Source: DAOUGC01 sp034429695 (GTDB lineage Bacteria; Chloroflexota; Anaerolineae; Anaerolineales; Anaerolineaceae). Taken from it: DNA of 64,000 nucleotides. The stretch is taken from NCBI GenBank assembly GCA_034429695.1, contig DAOUGC010000056.1, positions 38,554 to 102,553 of the forward strand. Direction: 5' to 3'. A model generated the notes under the pieces. That model was not told where the DNA came from. It saw only the letters and a program-made list of their open reading frames with translations, and searched no databases. The position numbers and the translations under genes are program-made. This document shows, piece by piece, positions 54,936-64,000 of this stretch. Positions within the stretch are counted from its first letter, which is position 1, and each line of letters begins with the position of its first letter.

Positions 54936-56123
54936 ATGATTGAAAAACCAGACTCTTTTCGTTACATAATCATCGGCGGTGGAATGACCGCCGCTGCCGC
55001 TCTCAAAGGCATCCGCGCTGTGGATCAAGAGGGTTCCATTGGCATTTTCTCAGCCGAGAAAAACCCCCCGTATAACCGCCCTCCATTGACGAAGGGTCTA
55101 TGGCAGGGTAAATCCATTGATCGTATCTGGCGACCCGTGGAGGCATACAACGCCGCCATATTTCTAAATACCAGAGTGGGTCGGCTTAACCTGGCAGAAA
55201 AAACAATCCAGACCACGGATGGCAGCCTGTACGGGTATGAAAAGTTGTTGCTGGCCACCGGGGGAGATGTAAATCGCCTGCCATTTGGTGACGGCTTGAT
55301 CCATTACTACCGCACTCTGGATGATTATCACGATATCCGCGCGCTCACCGCACAGGGTTCCAGCTTCGCGTTAATCGGCGGCGGCTTTATCTGCTCAGAA
55401 CTGGCTGCCTCGCTACATTCTCTCGGATGCCAGGTTTCCATGGTGTTCCCGGAGAACGGCATTAACGCCAGGGTGATGCCAGTGGATGTATCTGCGCATA
55501 TCACCGATGAATACCGCCGCAGGGGTGTTCAGATATTTACAGGCGAGAGCGTGGAGAGCGTGACGGGTCAACCCGGGGAGATTTCCCTCAAGCTATCTTC
55601 GGGGCGTACCCTGCAAGCTGCCACCGTGATCGCCGGGGTGGGCATCCGCCCGGCCACCACACTTGCGGCTGAAGCCGGACTGGAAGTGGACAACGGAATT
55701 GTGGTAAACGACATGTGCCAGACATCAGAACCAGACGTGTATGCGGCTGGAGATGTGGCTTCCTTCCACAACCCCCAACTCGACAAACGCCTGCGCGTCG
55801 AACATGAAGACAACGCCAACAGCATGGGCGAGATCGCAGGACGCAACATGGCGGGTGAATCTGCTCCGTACCGGCATCTGCCCTTTTTCTACTCCGATAT
55901 GTTTGATTATGGTTATGAGGCGGTCGGCGAACTGGACGGAAGCATGGAAACCTTTGCCGATTGGCAGGAACCCTTTCAAAAGGGCGTGATATATTATTTG
56001 AAAGATCAACGGGTCAGGGGCGTGCTGTTGTGGAACGTATGGAAACAACTGGACGCCGCCCGCAAGGTCATATCGCAACCGGGGCCGTTTGGTCCCCGCA
56101 CACTAAGAGGATTGATCAAATAA
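54936..56123 (+). CDS. AIF/ferredoxin reductase-like FAD oxidoreductase
   Basis: 395 residues from the ATG at 54936, which has AAAGGATGGGG upstream (an ATG at 54927 is possible). FAD-binding GGGMTAAAALKGIR near residue 15, PPYNRPPLTKG, LLLATGG, NAD-binding LIGGGFICSELAASL, VIAGVGIRPAT and VYAAGDVASF. This is the fold of rubredoxin/ferredoxin reductases and apoptosis-inducing factor. The C-terminal part (FFYSDMFDYGYEAVGELD) matches the AIF-type dimerisation domain. It follows the 4Fe-4S protein, suggesting NAD(P)H-to-ferredoxin transfer (inference). Confidence 0.88.
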   Translation: MIEKPDSFRYIIIGGGMTAAAALKGIRAVDQEGSIGIFSAEKNPPYNRPPLTKGLWQGKSIDRIWRPVEAYNAAIFLNTRVGRLNLAEKTIQTTDGSLYGYEKLLLATGGDVNRLPFGDGLIHYYRTLDDYHDIRALTAQGSSFALIGGGFICSELAASLHSLGCQVSMVFPENGINARVMPVDVSAHITDEYRRRGVQIFTGESVESVTGQPGEISLKLSSGRTLQAATVIAGVGIRPATTLAAEAGLEVDNGIVVNDMCQTSEPDVYAAGDVASFHNPQLDKRLRVEHEDNANSMGEIAGRNMAGESAPYRHLPFFYSDMFDYGYEAVGELDGSMETFADWQEPFQKGVIYYLKDQRVRGVLLWNVWKQLDAARKVISQPGPFGPRTLRGLIK

Positions 56124-56137
56124 GTGGAGGAATTTCC

Positions 56138-56761
56138 ATGAGCCCCAGCGTCATCCCCCCGGCAACCGTTGAGGTGCCGGCCATTCCATTTGTGGACAAC
56201 ATTGAAATGCCCGCGCATGACACCGCCCTGGTGATCGTTGACATGCAGAACGACTTCGTCAAACCGGGCGGCTCACTGGTGGTGCCGGACGCCGCAGGAA
56301 CCATCCCCGCCATTCAGCGCCTGCTGACCGCATGCCGGCAGGCGGGTGTACGCGTGGCTTACACCCAGGATACCCAGGTGGAAGACGACAAGGAGTTTGA
56401 GGTCTTTCCGCGGCACTGCCTGCAAGGCACGTGGGGCTGGCAGATCATTGACGAACTGCAACCTGCGCCGCAGGACGTGGTGAGTCCCAAAAACCGCTAT
56501 GATGGCTTTTATGAAAGCTGGTTGGACCACTTCCTTAGCCGGGTGTACGGCGTTCACCACTTAATCCTGGTTGGTACAGTCGCCAACATCTGCGTGCTGC
56601 ATACAGCCGCATCGGCGGGACTGCGCTATTATCACATCCTGGTTCCGGCGGATGGCATTTCAGCGCTGACCGATTTTGATCAGGCAGCCACCCTGCGCCA
56701 GGTCTCGTGGTTGTACAACGGCCATGTCACCCGCTCAGTTGACCATATCCGCTTTGTCTGA
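56138..56761 (+). CDS. Isochorismatase/nicotinamidase-family hydrolase
   Basis: 207 residues. Cysteine hydrolase with the triad D35 (VDMQNDF), K118 (SPKNRYDGF) and C152 (ANICVLHTA). The segment FPRHCLQGTWGWQII resembles the HC-QGT region of nicotinamidases, which convert nicotinamide to nicotinate, but the DxH metal motif is not clear (TQDTQ), so another amidase is possible. The start at 56138 has GTGGAGG; an earlier frame start overlaps the reductase gene. It lies 14 bases after that gene, so NAD salvage beside a flavin/NAD enzyme is plausible. Confidence 0.85.
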   Translation: MSPSVIPPATVEVPAIPFVDNIEMPAHDTALVIVDMQNDFVKPGGSLVVPDAAGTIPAIQRLLTACRQAGVRVAYTQDTQVEDDKEFEVFPRHCLQGTWGWQIIDELQPAPQDVVSPKNRYDGFYESWLDHFLSRVYGVHHLILVGTVANICVLHTAASAGLRYYHILVPADGISALTDFDQAATLRQVSWLYNGHVTRSVDHIRFV

Positions 56762-56801
56762 AAAGTTGGGCAGGCCGGGAAACACATTGCGGTGAGCACG
56801 G

Positions 56802-58331
56802 GTGAATAAAAAGACCCTTCGCATCCTGATACTGTTGTTGCTGATCGCATGGGTGGGGCCTATCGTTGCCTGTAACATGCCGCCACCCGTTGACACAGTG
56901 GATCGCGCCGTTCAGGAGACGCTGCTGGCCACACTCTTTCCCCAGACCACCCTGTCTCCGAACGATCAATTTCCAGGGCTTGCCACCCTGCCGCCCGGCG
57001 ATCCCCCGCCTGTGCAGATACCGGCGCCCAGCGGGGATTTATTACCCTATCTTGCCCAGTCCGGCGACACGCTCCAGGCGCTGGCTGCCCGTTTTGGCGT
57101 CCCCGCTGATCAAATCACATCACCAGGTCCCCTGCCTTCCGGGCAGTTGCTCCAACCAGGTCAATTGTTGATGATCCCCAACCTGCTGACCGAGATCGCG
57201 CCCGGAAATGCCATCATGCCTGACAGCGAGGTGATTTACTCACCCACCGGTATTGGGTTCCATGTGGATACCTACGTCCATTCTGCAGGCGGGTTTCTCG
57301 CCTCCTACTCGGAAGAAGTTGAGGGGGAACAACTGAGCGGAGCGCAGATCATTCAGCGCATCGCCGATGAACTGAGTATCCATCCACGCATTCTGCTGGC
57401 CGTACTGCAGCATGAAACCAACTGGGTGCTCGGACAGCCAACCGACCCAACCAACCTGGCTTTTCCCATCGGTTTCATGGTGCCTGAGTACAGGGGTTTG
57501 TACAAAGAAATGACCCTGGTGGGGCGCCAGCTAACGGTGGGTTTTTACGGCTGGCGGGCAGGCAACGTGGTATCACTGCAATTTCCCGATGGAACCTCCA
57601 TGCGCCTGCACCCATCCCTCAACGCTGGCAGTGTGGCAGTTCAATATTTGTTTGCGGTGCTGTATAACCGCGATGGTTGGTCGGGCAATCTGTACGGAGA
57701 ACATTCTTTTTCCGCCACCTACCAGCAAATGTTTGGCGACCCGTGGCAGACGGCTGCCCCGTTTGAACCCAACATCCCTTCGGATCTATCCCCGCCGGTA
57801 TTGGAACTGCCATTTGCACCCGGTGAAGCGTGGAGCTATACCGGCGGCCCGCATAATGCGTGGGGCGTCGGCAGTGCACGCGGCGCGGTTGATTTTGCCC
57901 CGGTACGGGATACAAAAGGTTGTACTGTGTCTGATGCATGGGTCACAGCAGGCGCTCCCGGTCGCGTGGTTCGTTCAGGTAACGGCCAGGTGATCATAGA
58001 CATGGATGGCGATGGCTTTGAGCAGACCGGATGGGCATTGCTTTATCTGCACATTGCCTCGCGGGACCGCGTGGCGGTGGGAACCTGGGTGGAAACCAAT
58101 CAACCCATCGGCCACCCCTCCTGTGAAGGTGGCGTGGCATCTGGCACGCATGTCCATTTTTCACGCAAGTACAATGGCGAATGGATGCCAGCCGGTCCTC
58201 CGACACCCATGATCCTGAGCCGCTGGCAGGTTGTGATGGGTGAAAAAGCCTATCGTGGCGAACTCCACCGCGACGGCCAGGTGGTGACCGCCAACCCGGA
58301 CAGTTCAGCGCAAACCCTGATTATCCGTTAG
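56802..58331 (+). CDS. LysM and M23-like peptidase lipoprotein
   Basis: 509 residues. GTG start. Lipoprotein signal with lipobox IVAC (Cys24), then a Pro/Thr-rich stretch, a LysM-like repeat (about 83-125, YLAQSGDTLQALAARFGVPAD ending in LLMIPN), a middle helical domain (ILLAVLQHETNW, like lytic-transglycosylase-fold proteins) and a C-terminal M23-like domain with DFAPV, LLYLHIA and GTHVHFS. The usual first zinc His (HxxxD) is not adjacent; GGPHNAWG lies 10-12 residues before the Asp and may provide it. Probably a wall-associated hydrolase. Confidence 0.8.
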   Translation: MNKKTLRILILLLLIAWVGPIVACNMPPPVDTVDRAVQETLLATLFPQTTLSPNDQFPGLATLPPGDPPPVQIPAPSGDLLPYLAQSGDTLQALAARFGVPADQITSPGPLPSGQLLQPGQLLMIPNLLTEIAPGNAIMPDSEVIYSPTGIGFHVDTYVHSAGGFLASYSEEVEGEQLSGAQIIQRIADELSIHPRILLAVLQHETNWVLGQPTDPTNLAFPIGFMVPEYRGLYKEMTLVGRQLTVGFYGWRAGNVVSLQFPDGTSMRLHPSLNAGSVAVQYLFAVLYNRDGWSGNLYGEHSFSATYQQMFGDPWQTAAPFEPNIPSDLSPPVLELPFAPGEAWSYTGGPHNAWGVGSARGAVDFAPVRDTKGCTVSDAWVTAGAPGRVVRSGNGQVIIDMDGDGFEQTGWALLYLHIASRDRVAVGTWVETNQPIGHPSCEGGVASGTHVHFSRKYNGEWMPAGPPTPMILSRWQVVMGEKAYRGELHRDGQVVTANPDSSAQTLIIR

Positions 58332-59362
58332 TTGGTCATTTCAACTTCACGACCCTCATTCACCTGTTCCCAGACTGAGTTCAAAGCTTTTAATGCAGAT
58401 ATGCGCCTCAATTCGAGGCCTTCTTCATTTAATAACATATAATCGCTTGATTCAGTCAGGGCATGATCAGGCAGGTCCTTCACCACCGTCCAGAAATTCC
58501 ACAGGGGAATATCATACTGCAATGCCAGTTCAGCCATCTCCCGGTTCACGCGTTCATCCAGCTCCAGGTTATCTGCTTTGGTGGCGAGCACAGGCAGTGC
58601 GCCGTGGGCGATGATCTTTTCGATCAAAAGGCTGACATAGCGGGAGTTTCGCGCCTCCCAGTGAGTACCAAGGTTGATGAACACAATTGATGGGTTGTGG
58701 GTGCGCAGCTCGCAGTCTATCGGCGTTTCCCCCACTTCACACAATTTCTCAGGGTTATCGTTCCAGGCTGCCCACAACATCCCCCCTGCCGATGAACCAT
58801 CCTTGACCGTTGGGCTGGAACGGCCAAACGAACCCGAAAAATGACTGACGATTAATTGAAGATCATCATCCAGAACTTCAGCCGTTTCAGGATCTTTATC
58901 AAACCTACCCAAAAAAGCATCCGGCAAAGACTGGCAATCTCCCAGGACTGAAAAAGCGTTTGGGTCGGTGCCATTGGCCACTCCATTCCAGTAGATGGCT
59001 TTTGCGCGGTCAGACACCACTGGCATCTCAGGCCAGGCCTTCCATTCCTCGGCGGACAGGGGTGTGGGTGTGGGCGTAAATTCCCGCAACTGGCTGACCG
59101 TAAAGGCAGGTGGACGTACTTCGCCCAACTCAATTCCCGGTTCTTCTTCCAATCCAGCGCGCACATTATCCTGCACCGGTGGGATTAACCGTTGGGTTGG
59201 CGTTGGTGTGGCATAGTTTTGTTGCAATGATTCTTTGCCAGTCACCGGTAGGATGATTTCGGATTTTTGGAAAGGGAACGCAAGATACAACACGAAGGCT
59301 GCAATGGATATCATCAAGACAACAACAGCCATGAGCAGCAATATTTTAAACGGAGTATTCAC
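58328..59362 (-). CDS. Membrane-anchored SGNH/GDSL-like protein
   Basis: 344 residues from the GTG at 59362 (VNTPFKILLL), which has GGGAG upstream; a GTG at 59383 is the longer option. One membrane anchor (about 5-27) and a Thr/Pro linker (TPTPTQ, FTPTPTPLS) lead to a domain with VLGDCQS (in place of GDSL), IVFINLGTHW (block III-like) and LPVLATKADN; late catalytic Asp/His candidates are LPDHALTESSDYM. This resembles SGNH hydrolases, but the nucleophile block is diverged (GDC), so activity is uncertain. It converges on the M23 gene with a 4-base overlap of stop codons. Confidence 0.68.
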   Translation of the reverse strand: MNTPFKILLLMAVVVLMISIAAFVLYLAFPFQKSEIILPVTGKESLQQNYATPTPTQRLIPPVQDNVRAGLEEEPGIELGEVRPPAFTVSQLREFTPTPTPLSAEEWKAWPEMPVVSDRAKAIYWNGVANGTDPNAFSVLGDCQSLPDAFLGRFDKDPETAEVLDDDLQLIVSHFSGSFGRSSPTVKDGSSAGGMLWAAWNDNPEKLCEVGETPIDCELRTHNPSIVFINLGTHWEARNSRYVSLLIEKIIAHGALPVLATKADNLELDERVNREMAELALQYDIPLWNFWTVVKDLPDHALTESSDYMLLNEEGLELRRISALKALNSVWEQVNEGREVEMTN

Positions 59363-59383
59363 CAGTAAAGTCTCCCAGTCCAC

Positions 59384-59640
59384 CCACAGGATTGCATTGC
59401 AGATGGCATAATATCCCCGGTTCCGGCTCTCAAAATCCTTCGGTCCTGTGAAAAGCCCATTGACCGGTTGAAAGGATGGAACAACCGCCTCCGGAAAGTG
59501 GTAGTGAGATTATAGGTTTATCGTTGCGACTGCATCAGGTAGGAAAACTGGGAATCAGGGGTAGGAATCTCCCTAAGCCTGTTGATAATCAAAAGCCCCC
59601 GGGAATTTTCCCAGGGGCTTTGTTCTGAGGTTAATACTGT
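59384..59640. other. Intergenic stretch with the repeat-protein terminator
   Basis: 257 bases between the SGNH-like gene start and the giant gene stop. The only clear element is a hairpin at 59592-59621. A TATAAT on the minus strand (59514-59509) could serve the SGNH-like gene but lacks a good -35. Confidence 0.5.
59592..59621 (-). terminator. Terminator of the giant repeat-protein gene
   Basis: Minus-strand stem AAAGCCCC / GGGGCTTT with an inner GGGAA/TTCCC part; a tail TTTTGATT follows. It starts 20 bases after the gene's stop. Confidence 0.8.
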
Positions 59641-62600
59641 TTATTCGGGCAGGATCACCAGGATGCTCATTCCGCCCATAACCGGTACACTGAGGGTTCC
59701 TGCCTGTAAATCCCAACCGGACAGCTCATCCCATTCACCGGTTGCCGCGTTGTACTGCAACAAGGCCAGGTTGGCTGTGGAGCCGGTATAGTGCACGGTC
59801 GCCAAGGCATCATCACCATCCGCCGACCAGCCCGCCAGCCAGGTGCTGCCGCCGGGAACCGGCAAGGGTAAACCTGCGGGCAGTACCGTTGCAAATTGCA
59901 ATGCAACGCCATCCTGACAGGCCAGTTTTAGCCCCACGCCGCCGGTGGCCACTTCATATTCATTGGCTGCCGTGCACCCCAGGTCCAGTTCAGCCGGTTG
60001 GATGGCTGCCGCGTAAGTGCCTGCGCCATCCACAACTGCAACATCGTCCTGCCCTGACACAGCGGTTGCTTCCTGCCATGTGCCGGAGGCATCCAGGTGA
60101 TACAGCATCACCTGCTGTCCGGCATACACTGCCGGTATCTCGAATGCGATTTGTCCGGTCAGGCTGGCAGCTTCACTGCTGAGCGTGTAAGCCGAGACCA
60201 ACACATTGCCAGCCGGCAGTTGCGGCAGGTTCCAGCCCATTTCGGGCATGAGCGTGGCAGCACCTGCACCGGCTGTGCAATCCAGTTCAGCCACGCCGCC
60301 CAGCGTCAACGTCTGAGCGCAATCCAGGCTGCCGGTGCGTCCCCTGACCACCAGGATGTAGGTTCCGGTGCGGGTCACTTCAGCCAACACACGGTCGTTC
60401 TCACCGTCGCCGCCTGGAACCTTGACTGCAGGCACTTCCACCCATTCTCCAGCCTGCTCATCCCAGTACAGGATGGCCAGTTCGTAAGAGCGCAGCCACT
60501 TGGGCGCCACGAAGGACACCACCATCGGCGAACTGGTTTCGCTCACTGCCTGGCCATTGACCATCAGGGCCACCTGCATACCGTAGACCAGGCTGGTCCC
60601 GGCGGGCAGAGCGGACGGCAGTTGTCCGGCGAACAGCTCGGTCAGGCTGGCTTGCTGGCCAACACCGTACCCGAACGCCACCTGGTTGCCGTCTGGCAGG
60701 CGCAGGATGATCAATGAGTACTTCTCATATCCGTCCTCAGCGACACCGACCACCTGACCGCTCTTGACATGCAGGATCAGGATGTGTCCATTACCGGTCA
60801 CCGGTATACCGGTTCCGCCGCCCGTGACAACGGGGTCGTGCGGGGTAACCCGGCGCAGGAACACCAGGTTTTCCACGTCCAGGAACGGAATTTCATAGGT
60901 GCCGTCCCAGTGGATGTATCCGGTGTCTTCCTGAGTGAAACCGATCAGAATGTTGTGACCGGTGCCGGTGTACAGGCTGTCATTGCCTTCCCGTCCATCC
61001 AGAGTGTCGTCGCCAGCGCCGCCATCCAACAGATTATCGCGATGGTTGCCGATCAGGTGATCATTGCCAGCGCTGCCAATCACGTTTTCAATGCTGGTTA
61101 AGCCGTCGCCAACGATGGCGGTATTGAGGCCGCCATTGAGCTGCACGACACCGCTTCTCAGGTCCACGTAAATGCCCGTCGTGTAGGCCGAGAGGTTGAC
61201 CACATCCACACCACCGCGGCCGTCAATCGTGCCGGGCAAAGTCGCTCCGTCGGCGAAGACAAACGTGTCGGTTTGGTCACCGCCATTGAGTGATTCGATG
61301 GATGTGAAGGTCATCGTCCGTCCACCAGTGGTGTAAGAACCAGGGTCAGCAATGTTCCAGCGGGCAGCCTGATTCAGACCGGAGAGCGAGTCAATTTGCG
61401 AACCACCCGCCAGTGTGGAGATATTGTTGAAGCTGCCGATGATGCTATCCTCGGTGCCGTTGAAACCAGTGGTCGAGCCAAATCCGGTCAGCTTGACGTC
61501 ACGTTCGATATTGTAGCGGCTCCAGTCCATGGTGTTATTCCCACTCTGCCCGTCAATCACGCCGGTCAACTGACTGAGGTGAGCGAACGAGAAGGTGTCG
61601 TTTCCTGCTCCACCATTGAGATCGTAGGTGCGCGAGCCGCGGATGTCAAACAGGTCGTTGGCGCTGCCGCCGTTGAGGATGTTCAACCCGCTGAAGGTCA
61701 TGGTGTGTCCGCCCGATGTATACGTGGCGGTGCTGTCCAGCAGGAAGGTGGCATCGGCATTGCGACCTGTCAGGGTGTCCGTGGCGGTTCCGGTCAGCAG
61801 GTTGTCGATGTTGGTGAACGAACCGGTGATGCTGTTCACCGTGCCACCAAAGCCGTCCAGGCTGCCCAGACTGTTCAAAATCACATTGCTGGCAGTGGTC
61901 ATGGCGCTCAGATCCAGGCTGTCGGTTCCGGCTTCACCATCCAGGCTGCCGGTCAGCGTGACGCCGTTGCTGAATACAAACTGGTCAGCGCCATTACCGC
62001 CGTACAACTGCCCGGCCACATTGCCATTCACCAGGAAGACATCATTTCCATCACCGGTGCGGATTGTTTCCACCAGGGTACCGGAGTGGTTGATACTGTG
62101 AGCCGGTGTGGTCGTCTGGTAAATATGCATCGCCAGCATATCAACCGTCACGTCAGCGCTGACGGCGGTCATCACGATGCCGTCCGTACCCTGACCCGCC
62201 ACTTCATGGATGGTGTCATCGCCCCAGGCATCGTCAAAGGTGTAGGTATCGTTGCCAGCCTCGCCGTACAACTGGTCATCACCATCACCACCGATCAAAT
62301 TGTCATTGCCAGCTCCGCCGCGGATCACATCGTTACCAGCCAGGCCGCTGAGCGTGTTGGCTCCACCGTCGCCGGTGATCTGGTCGGCGAAGATACTACC
62401 GGTGGCATTTTCAAAGCCGTTGATCGCTCCACTCACCGCCGTGCTGGTGCGGCTGCCCAGGTCAATTGTCACCGGCCCATCATACAGGTGGTAATCAATC
62501 TCATCCGAGCCTGCACCGCCGTTGAGTGTGCCGGTGTGGGTGGCGCCTGCATTGATGGAGAACAGGTCGCTGGCTGAGCCGCCGTTGAGGGTCTCGAAGC

Positions 62601-64000
62601 CGTCGAAGAACAGGTTGCGGCTGGAGGCATTATTGGTGTAGCCGTCTTCGCCGCTGTTGATCATCCATGTGGCGGCCTGGTTCATGCCGGTCAGCGAGTC
62701 GGTGAGGCTGGTGCCGAGCAGGCGGTTGATGTTGTCAAACCCGCCCAAAATGGTGCTCTCGGTTCCCTTGAAGCCGTCGAGCGTGCCGATGGCAGTCAGG
62801 ACCACGTTGCGGGCGGTTCCGTAGAGGCTGTAATCAAGCGTATCGAAACCTTCGTAGCCGCTGACATACCCGTTGACCACGGCGTTGTTCTGCAGGACAA
62901 AGCGATCGCCCTGGGTTGAACCAATGAAGTTCTCGACATTGTTGTTGGTGTTCACCGTATTCAGGCCGCCGGTGACATTGACGTTGGTCCCATTGAAGGT
63001 AAAGGTCAGCGATCCGGTCAGGATGGTTACGTTGGAGAAGTCCAACGTGTCGTTACCCTCATTCGGCAGTTCAACCACAACATCATCACCCCACAGGTCA
63101 AAGAACACGTAGGTGTCATCGCCCTTGCCGCCGTGCAGTTCATCATCCGATGAGCCGCTGACCAGGCGGTTGTTGCCGTCATCACCCCAAACGCGGTTGA
63201 TGCCGTTGGGCGTGCCGGTGAAGTTCTCGATATTGCTGATGCTGTTGATCGCGCCGCCGCGGATGCCGGTTGCTGAACCGGTGGCAAAGTTCACATCCAC
63301 ATTGCCGGTGTACATCAAGTAACTCAGCTCGTCAATGCCAGCGCCGCCGTTAACCGTGCCGTTGAGGGCGGTGGTGTTGTCGCCCATGACCATGAACTGG
63401 TCTGCTCCAGCTCCGCCATTGAGTGAGTAACTGGTGGAACCGATGATATTGAAGATGTCAGCGCCAGAGCCGCCGGTCAGGATGTCGAACCCGGTGTAGG
63501 TAATTGAACGGGCGGCAACCGTATCGGTGTAATTGTCCACCGTCAGGTCGAAGACGGAGGCGTTGTTGGTTCCGGTGAAGGTATCCACTCCCGCGCCGCC
63601 GACCAGGGTGTTAATGTTGCTGAAGCCGCCGCTGAGGCCGCTGGCCGTGCCATTGAAGCCGTCCGTACCGGCTGCCGTCAGAGTTACAGCGCGTCCAGTG
63701 GTGCACGGGGCAAAGCTGAGGATATCCGCTCCCCCCGCGCCGTCGATGCTGCTGTTGAAGCTGGCGCCCTCATTGAAGATGAAGCTATCCACATTACTGC
63801 CGCCGGTCAGGCTCTCCACACTGGTGATACCCAGGGTATAACCGCCGGTCTGGTAGGTCACATTGCTGCCAAAGGTGAAGCTTGCCGCGGCGTTGATGCC
63901 GGTCAGGCGGTCCAGGCCGCTGCCACCGGTCACGCTGTTGATTCCGACAAAATGACCGGCTGTGCTCTCACTACCCGAGAACCCACCCGCGCCGCCACCC
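59641..64000 (-). CDS. Giant beta-repeat surface protein with RTX-like motifs (5' end outside window)
   Basis: At least 1452 residues; the frame is open to the right edge, and the GTG at 63933 is only an internal codon. It has five copies of a long unit with the core DGFxGTxxxIxGxFxNI and LTGxNxxAxW, LTGxN-type landmarks near 63880, 63560, 62685, 61760 and 61365, joined by Gly/Asp/Asn-rich turns (LNGGAGADQF, LNGGSANDLF). RTX nonapeptides that should bind calcium appear near 63140 (GGKGDDTYVF), 62200-62345 (GGAGNDNLIGGDGDDQLYG) and 61000 (GGAGDDTLDGREGNDSL). The last 450 residues are a non-repeat beta region. Probably an adhesin or surface fibre. No sorting signal is recognised at the C-terminus. 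Confidence 0.8.
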   Translation of the reverse strand, partial: GGGAGGFSGSESTAGHFVGINSVTGGSGLDRLTGINAAASFTFGSNVTYQTGGYTLGITSVESLTGGSNVDSFIFNEGASFNSSIDGAGGADILSFAPCTTGRAVTLTAAGTDGFNGTASGLSGGFSNINTLVGGAGVDTFTGTNNASVFDLTVDNYTDTVAARSITYTGFDILTGGSGADIFNIIGSTSYSLNGGAGADQFMVMGDNTTALNGTVNGGAGIDELSYLMYTGNVDVNFATGSATGIRGGAINSISNIENFTGTPNGINRVWGDDGNNRLVSGSSDDELHGGKGDDTYVFFDLWGDDVVVELPNEGNDTLDFSNVTILTGSLTFTFNGTNVNVTGGLNTVNTNNNVENFIGSTQGDRFVLQNNAVVNGYVSGYEGFDTLDYSLYGTARNVVLTAIGTLDGFKGTESTILGGFDNINRLLGTSLTDSLTGMNQAATWMINSGEDGYTNNASSRNLFFDGFETLNGGSASDLFSINAGATHTGTLNGGAGSDEIDYHLYDGPVTIDLGSRTSTAVSGAINGFENATGSIFADQITGDGGANTLSGLAGNDVIRGGAGNDNLIGGDGDDQLYGEAGNDTYTFDDAWGDDTIHEVAGQGTDGIVMTAVSADVTVDMLAMHIYQTTTPAHSINHSGTLVETIRTGDGNDVFLVNGNVAGQLYGGNGADQFVFSNGVTLTGSLDGEAGTDSLDLSAMTTASNVILNSLGSLDGFGGTVNSITGSFTNIDNLLTGTATDTLTGRNADATFLLDSTATYTSGGHTMTFSGLNILNGGSANDLFDIRGSRTYDLNGGAGNDTFSFAHLSQLTGVIDGQSGNNTMDWSRYNIERDVKLTGFGSTTGFNGTEDSIIGSFNNISTLAGGSQIDSLSGLNQAARWNIADPGSYTTGGRTMTFTSIESLNGGDQTDTFVFADGATLPGTIDGRGGVDVVNLSAYTTGIYVDLRSGVVQLNGGLNTAIVGDGLTSIENVIGSAGNDHLIGNHRDNLLDGGAGDDTLDGREGNDSLYTGTGHNILIGFTQEDTGYIHWDGTYEIPFLDVENLVFLRRVTPHDPVVTGGGTGIPVTGNGHILILHVKSGQVVGVAEDGYEKYSLIILRLPDGNQVAFGYGVGQQASLTELFAGQLPSALPAGTSLVYGMQVALMVNGQAVSETSSPMVVSFVAPKWLRSYELAILYWDEQAGEWVEVPAVKVPGGDGENDRVLAEVTRTGTYILVVRGRTGSLDCAQTLTLGGVAELDCTAGAGAATLMPEMGWNLPQLPAGNVLVSAYTLSSEAASLTGQIAFEIPAVYAGQQVMLYHLDASGTWQEATAVSGQDDVAVVDGAGTYAAAIQPAELDLGCTAANEYEVATGGVGLKLACQDGVALQFATVLPAGLPLPVPGGSTWLAGWSADGDDALATVHYTGSTANLALLQYNAATGEWDELSGWDLQAGTLSVPVMGGMSILVILPE

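Noticed and set aside
61396..62577. A 393-codon open frame on the plus strand opposite the giant repeat gene
   Set aside because: It is antisense to a clearly repetitive, well-formed protein; its content mirrors that repeat, it has no ribosome site, and similar shadow frames occur opposite gyrB and murC.

Overview
The window looks like a chromosome segment from a Chloroflexota bacterium, probably of the Anaerolineae group. The evidence is moderately high G+C, tightly packed operons, a cell-wall/division cluster led by mraZ, NBR1-type (four-tryptophan) surface lipoproteins, a MoeA/periplasmic-binding fusion and MenA-like and PlsY-type lipid genes. This placement is inference from gene content; no rRNA or other taxonomic marker is present. 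I saw no tRNA or rRNA gene, CRISPR array, insertion sequence or prophage.

Layout. Bases 1-2.5 kb hold the end of a GAF histidine kinase and a FIST-domain sensor. At 2.6-5.5 kb, on the minus strand, a tryptophan T-box leader controls trpS and a TrpB2-type tryptophan synthase beta chain. At 5.5-13.6 kb, on the minus strand, lies nusA-ylxR-infB-rbfA-truB-ribF, ending in a double-domain ThyX-like protein. At 13.6-20.5 kb there are a GH13 alpha-glucosidase, a malate/lactate-type dehydrogenase, a PIN toxin-antitoxin pair, gyrB and a membrane protein. At 20.6-26.1 kb there are a membrane protein, a JAMM protease, plsY, a metallo-beta-lactamase-fold hydrolase and a polar amino acid ABC transporter whose binding protein appears circularly permuted. 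At 26.3-32.2 kb a likely operon encodes proline dehydrogenase, an SDR enzyme, a UbiA-like membrane protein and two MoeA paralogues. A methyltransferase, a cNMP-binding histidine kinase and a small EamA transporter follow.

From 35.0 to 52.4 kb runs a nearly uninterrupted dcw operon: mraZ-rsmH-ftsL-ftsI-murF-mraY-murD-ftsW-murG-(CvpA-like)-murC/murB fusion-ddl-ftsQ-ftsA-ftsZ. Many genes overlap by 1-4 bases. It has a clear promoter and a four-box MraZ operator. murE is absent. The genes supply lipid II precursors, the septal synthase and the Z ring, so their co-transcription fits autoregulation by MraZ.

The last 11.6 kb is surface and redox accessory DNA: a structured non-coding stretch after ftsZ, an NBR1-domain lipoprotein, a ferredoxin-type Fe-S protein, an AIF-like flavin reductase, a nicotinamidase-like hydrolase, a LysM/M23 lipoprotein, an SGNH-like anchored protein, and a giant beta-repeat/RTX protein that runs off the right edge.

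The strongest candidates for something new are the circularly permuted binding protein (25.3-26.1 kb), the T-box-controlled TrpRS that has lost both KMSKS lysines, the tandem ThyX with split, degenerate signatures, and the giant repeat protein.
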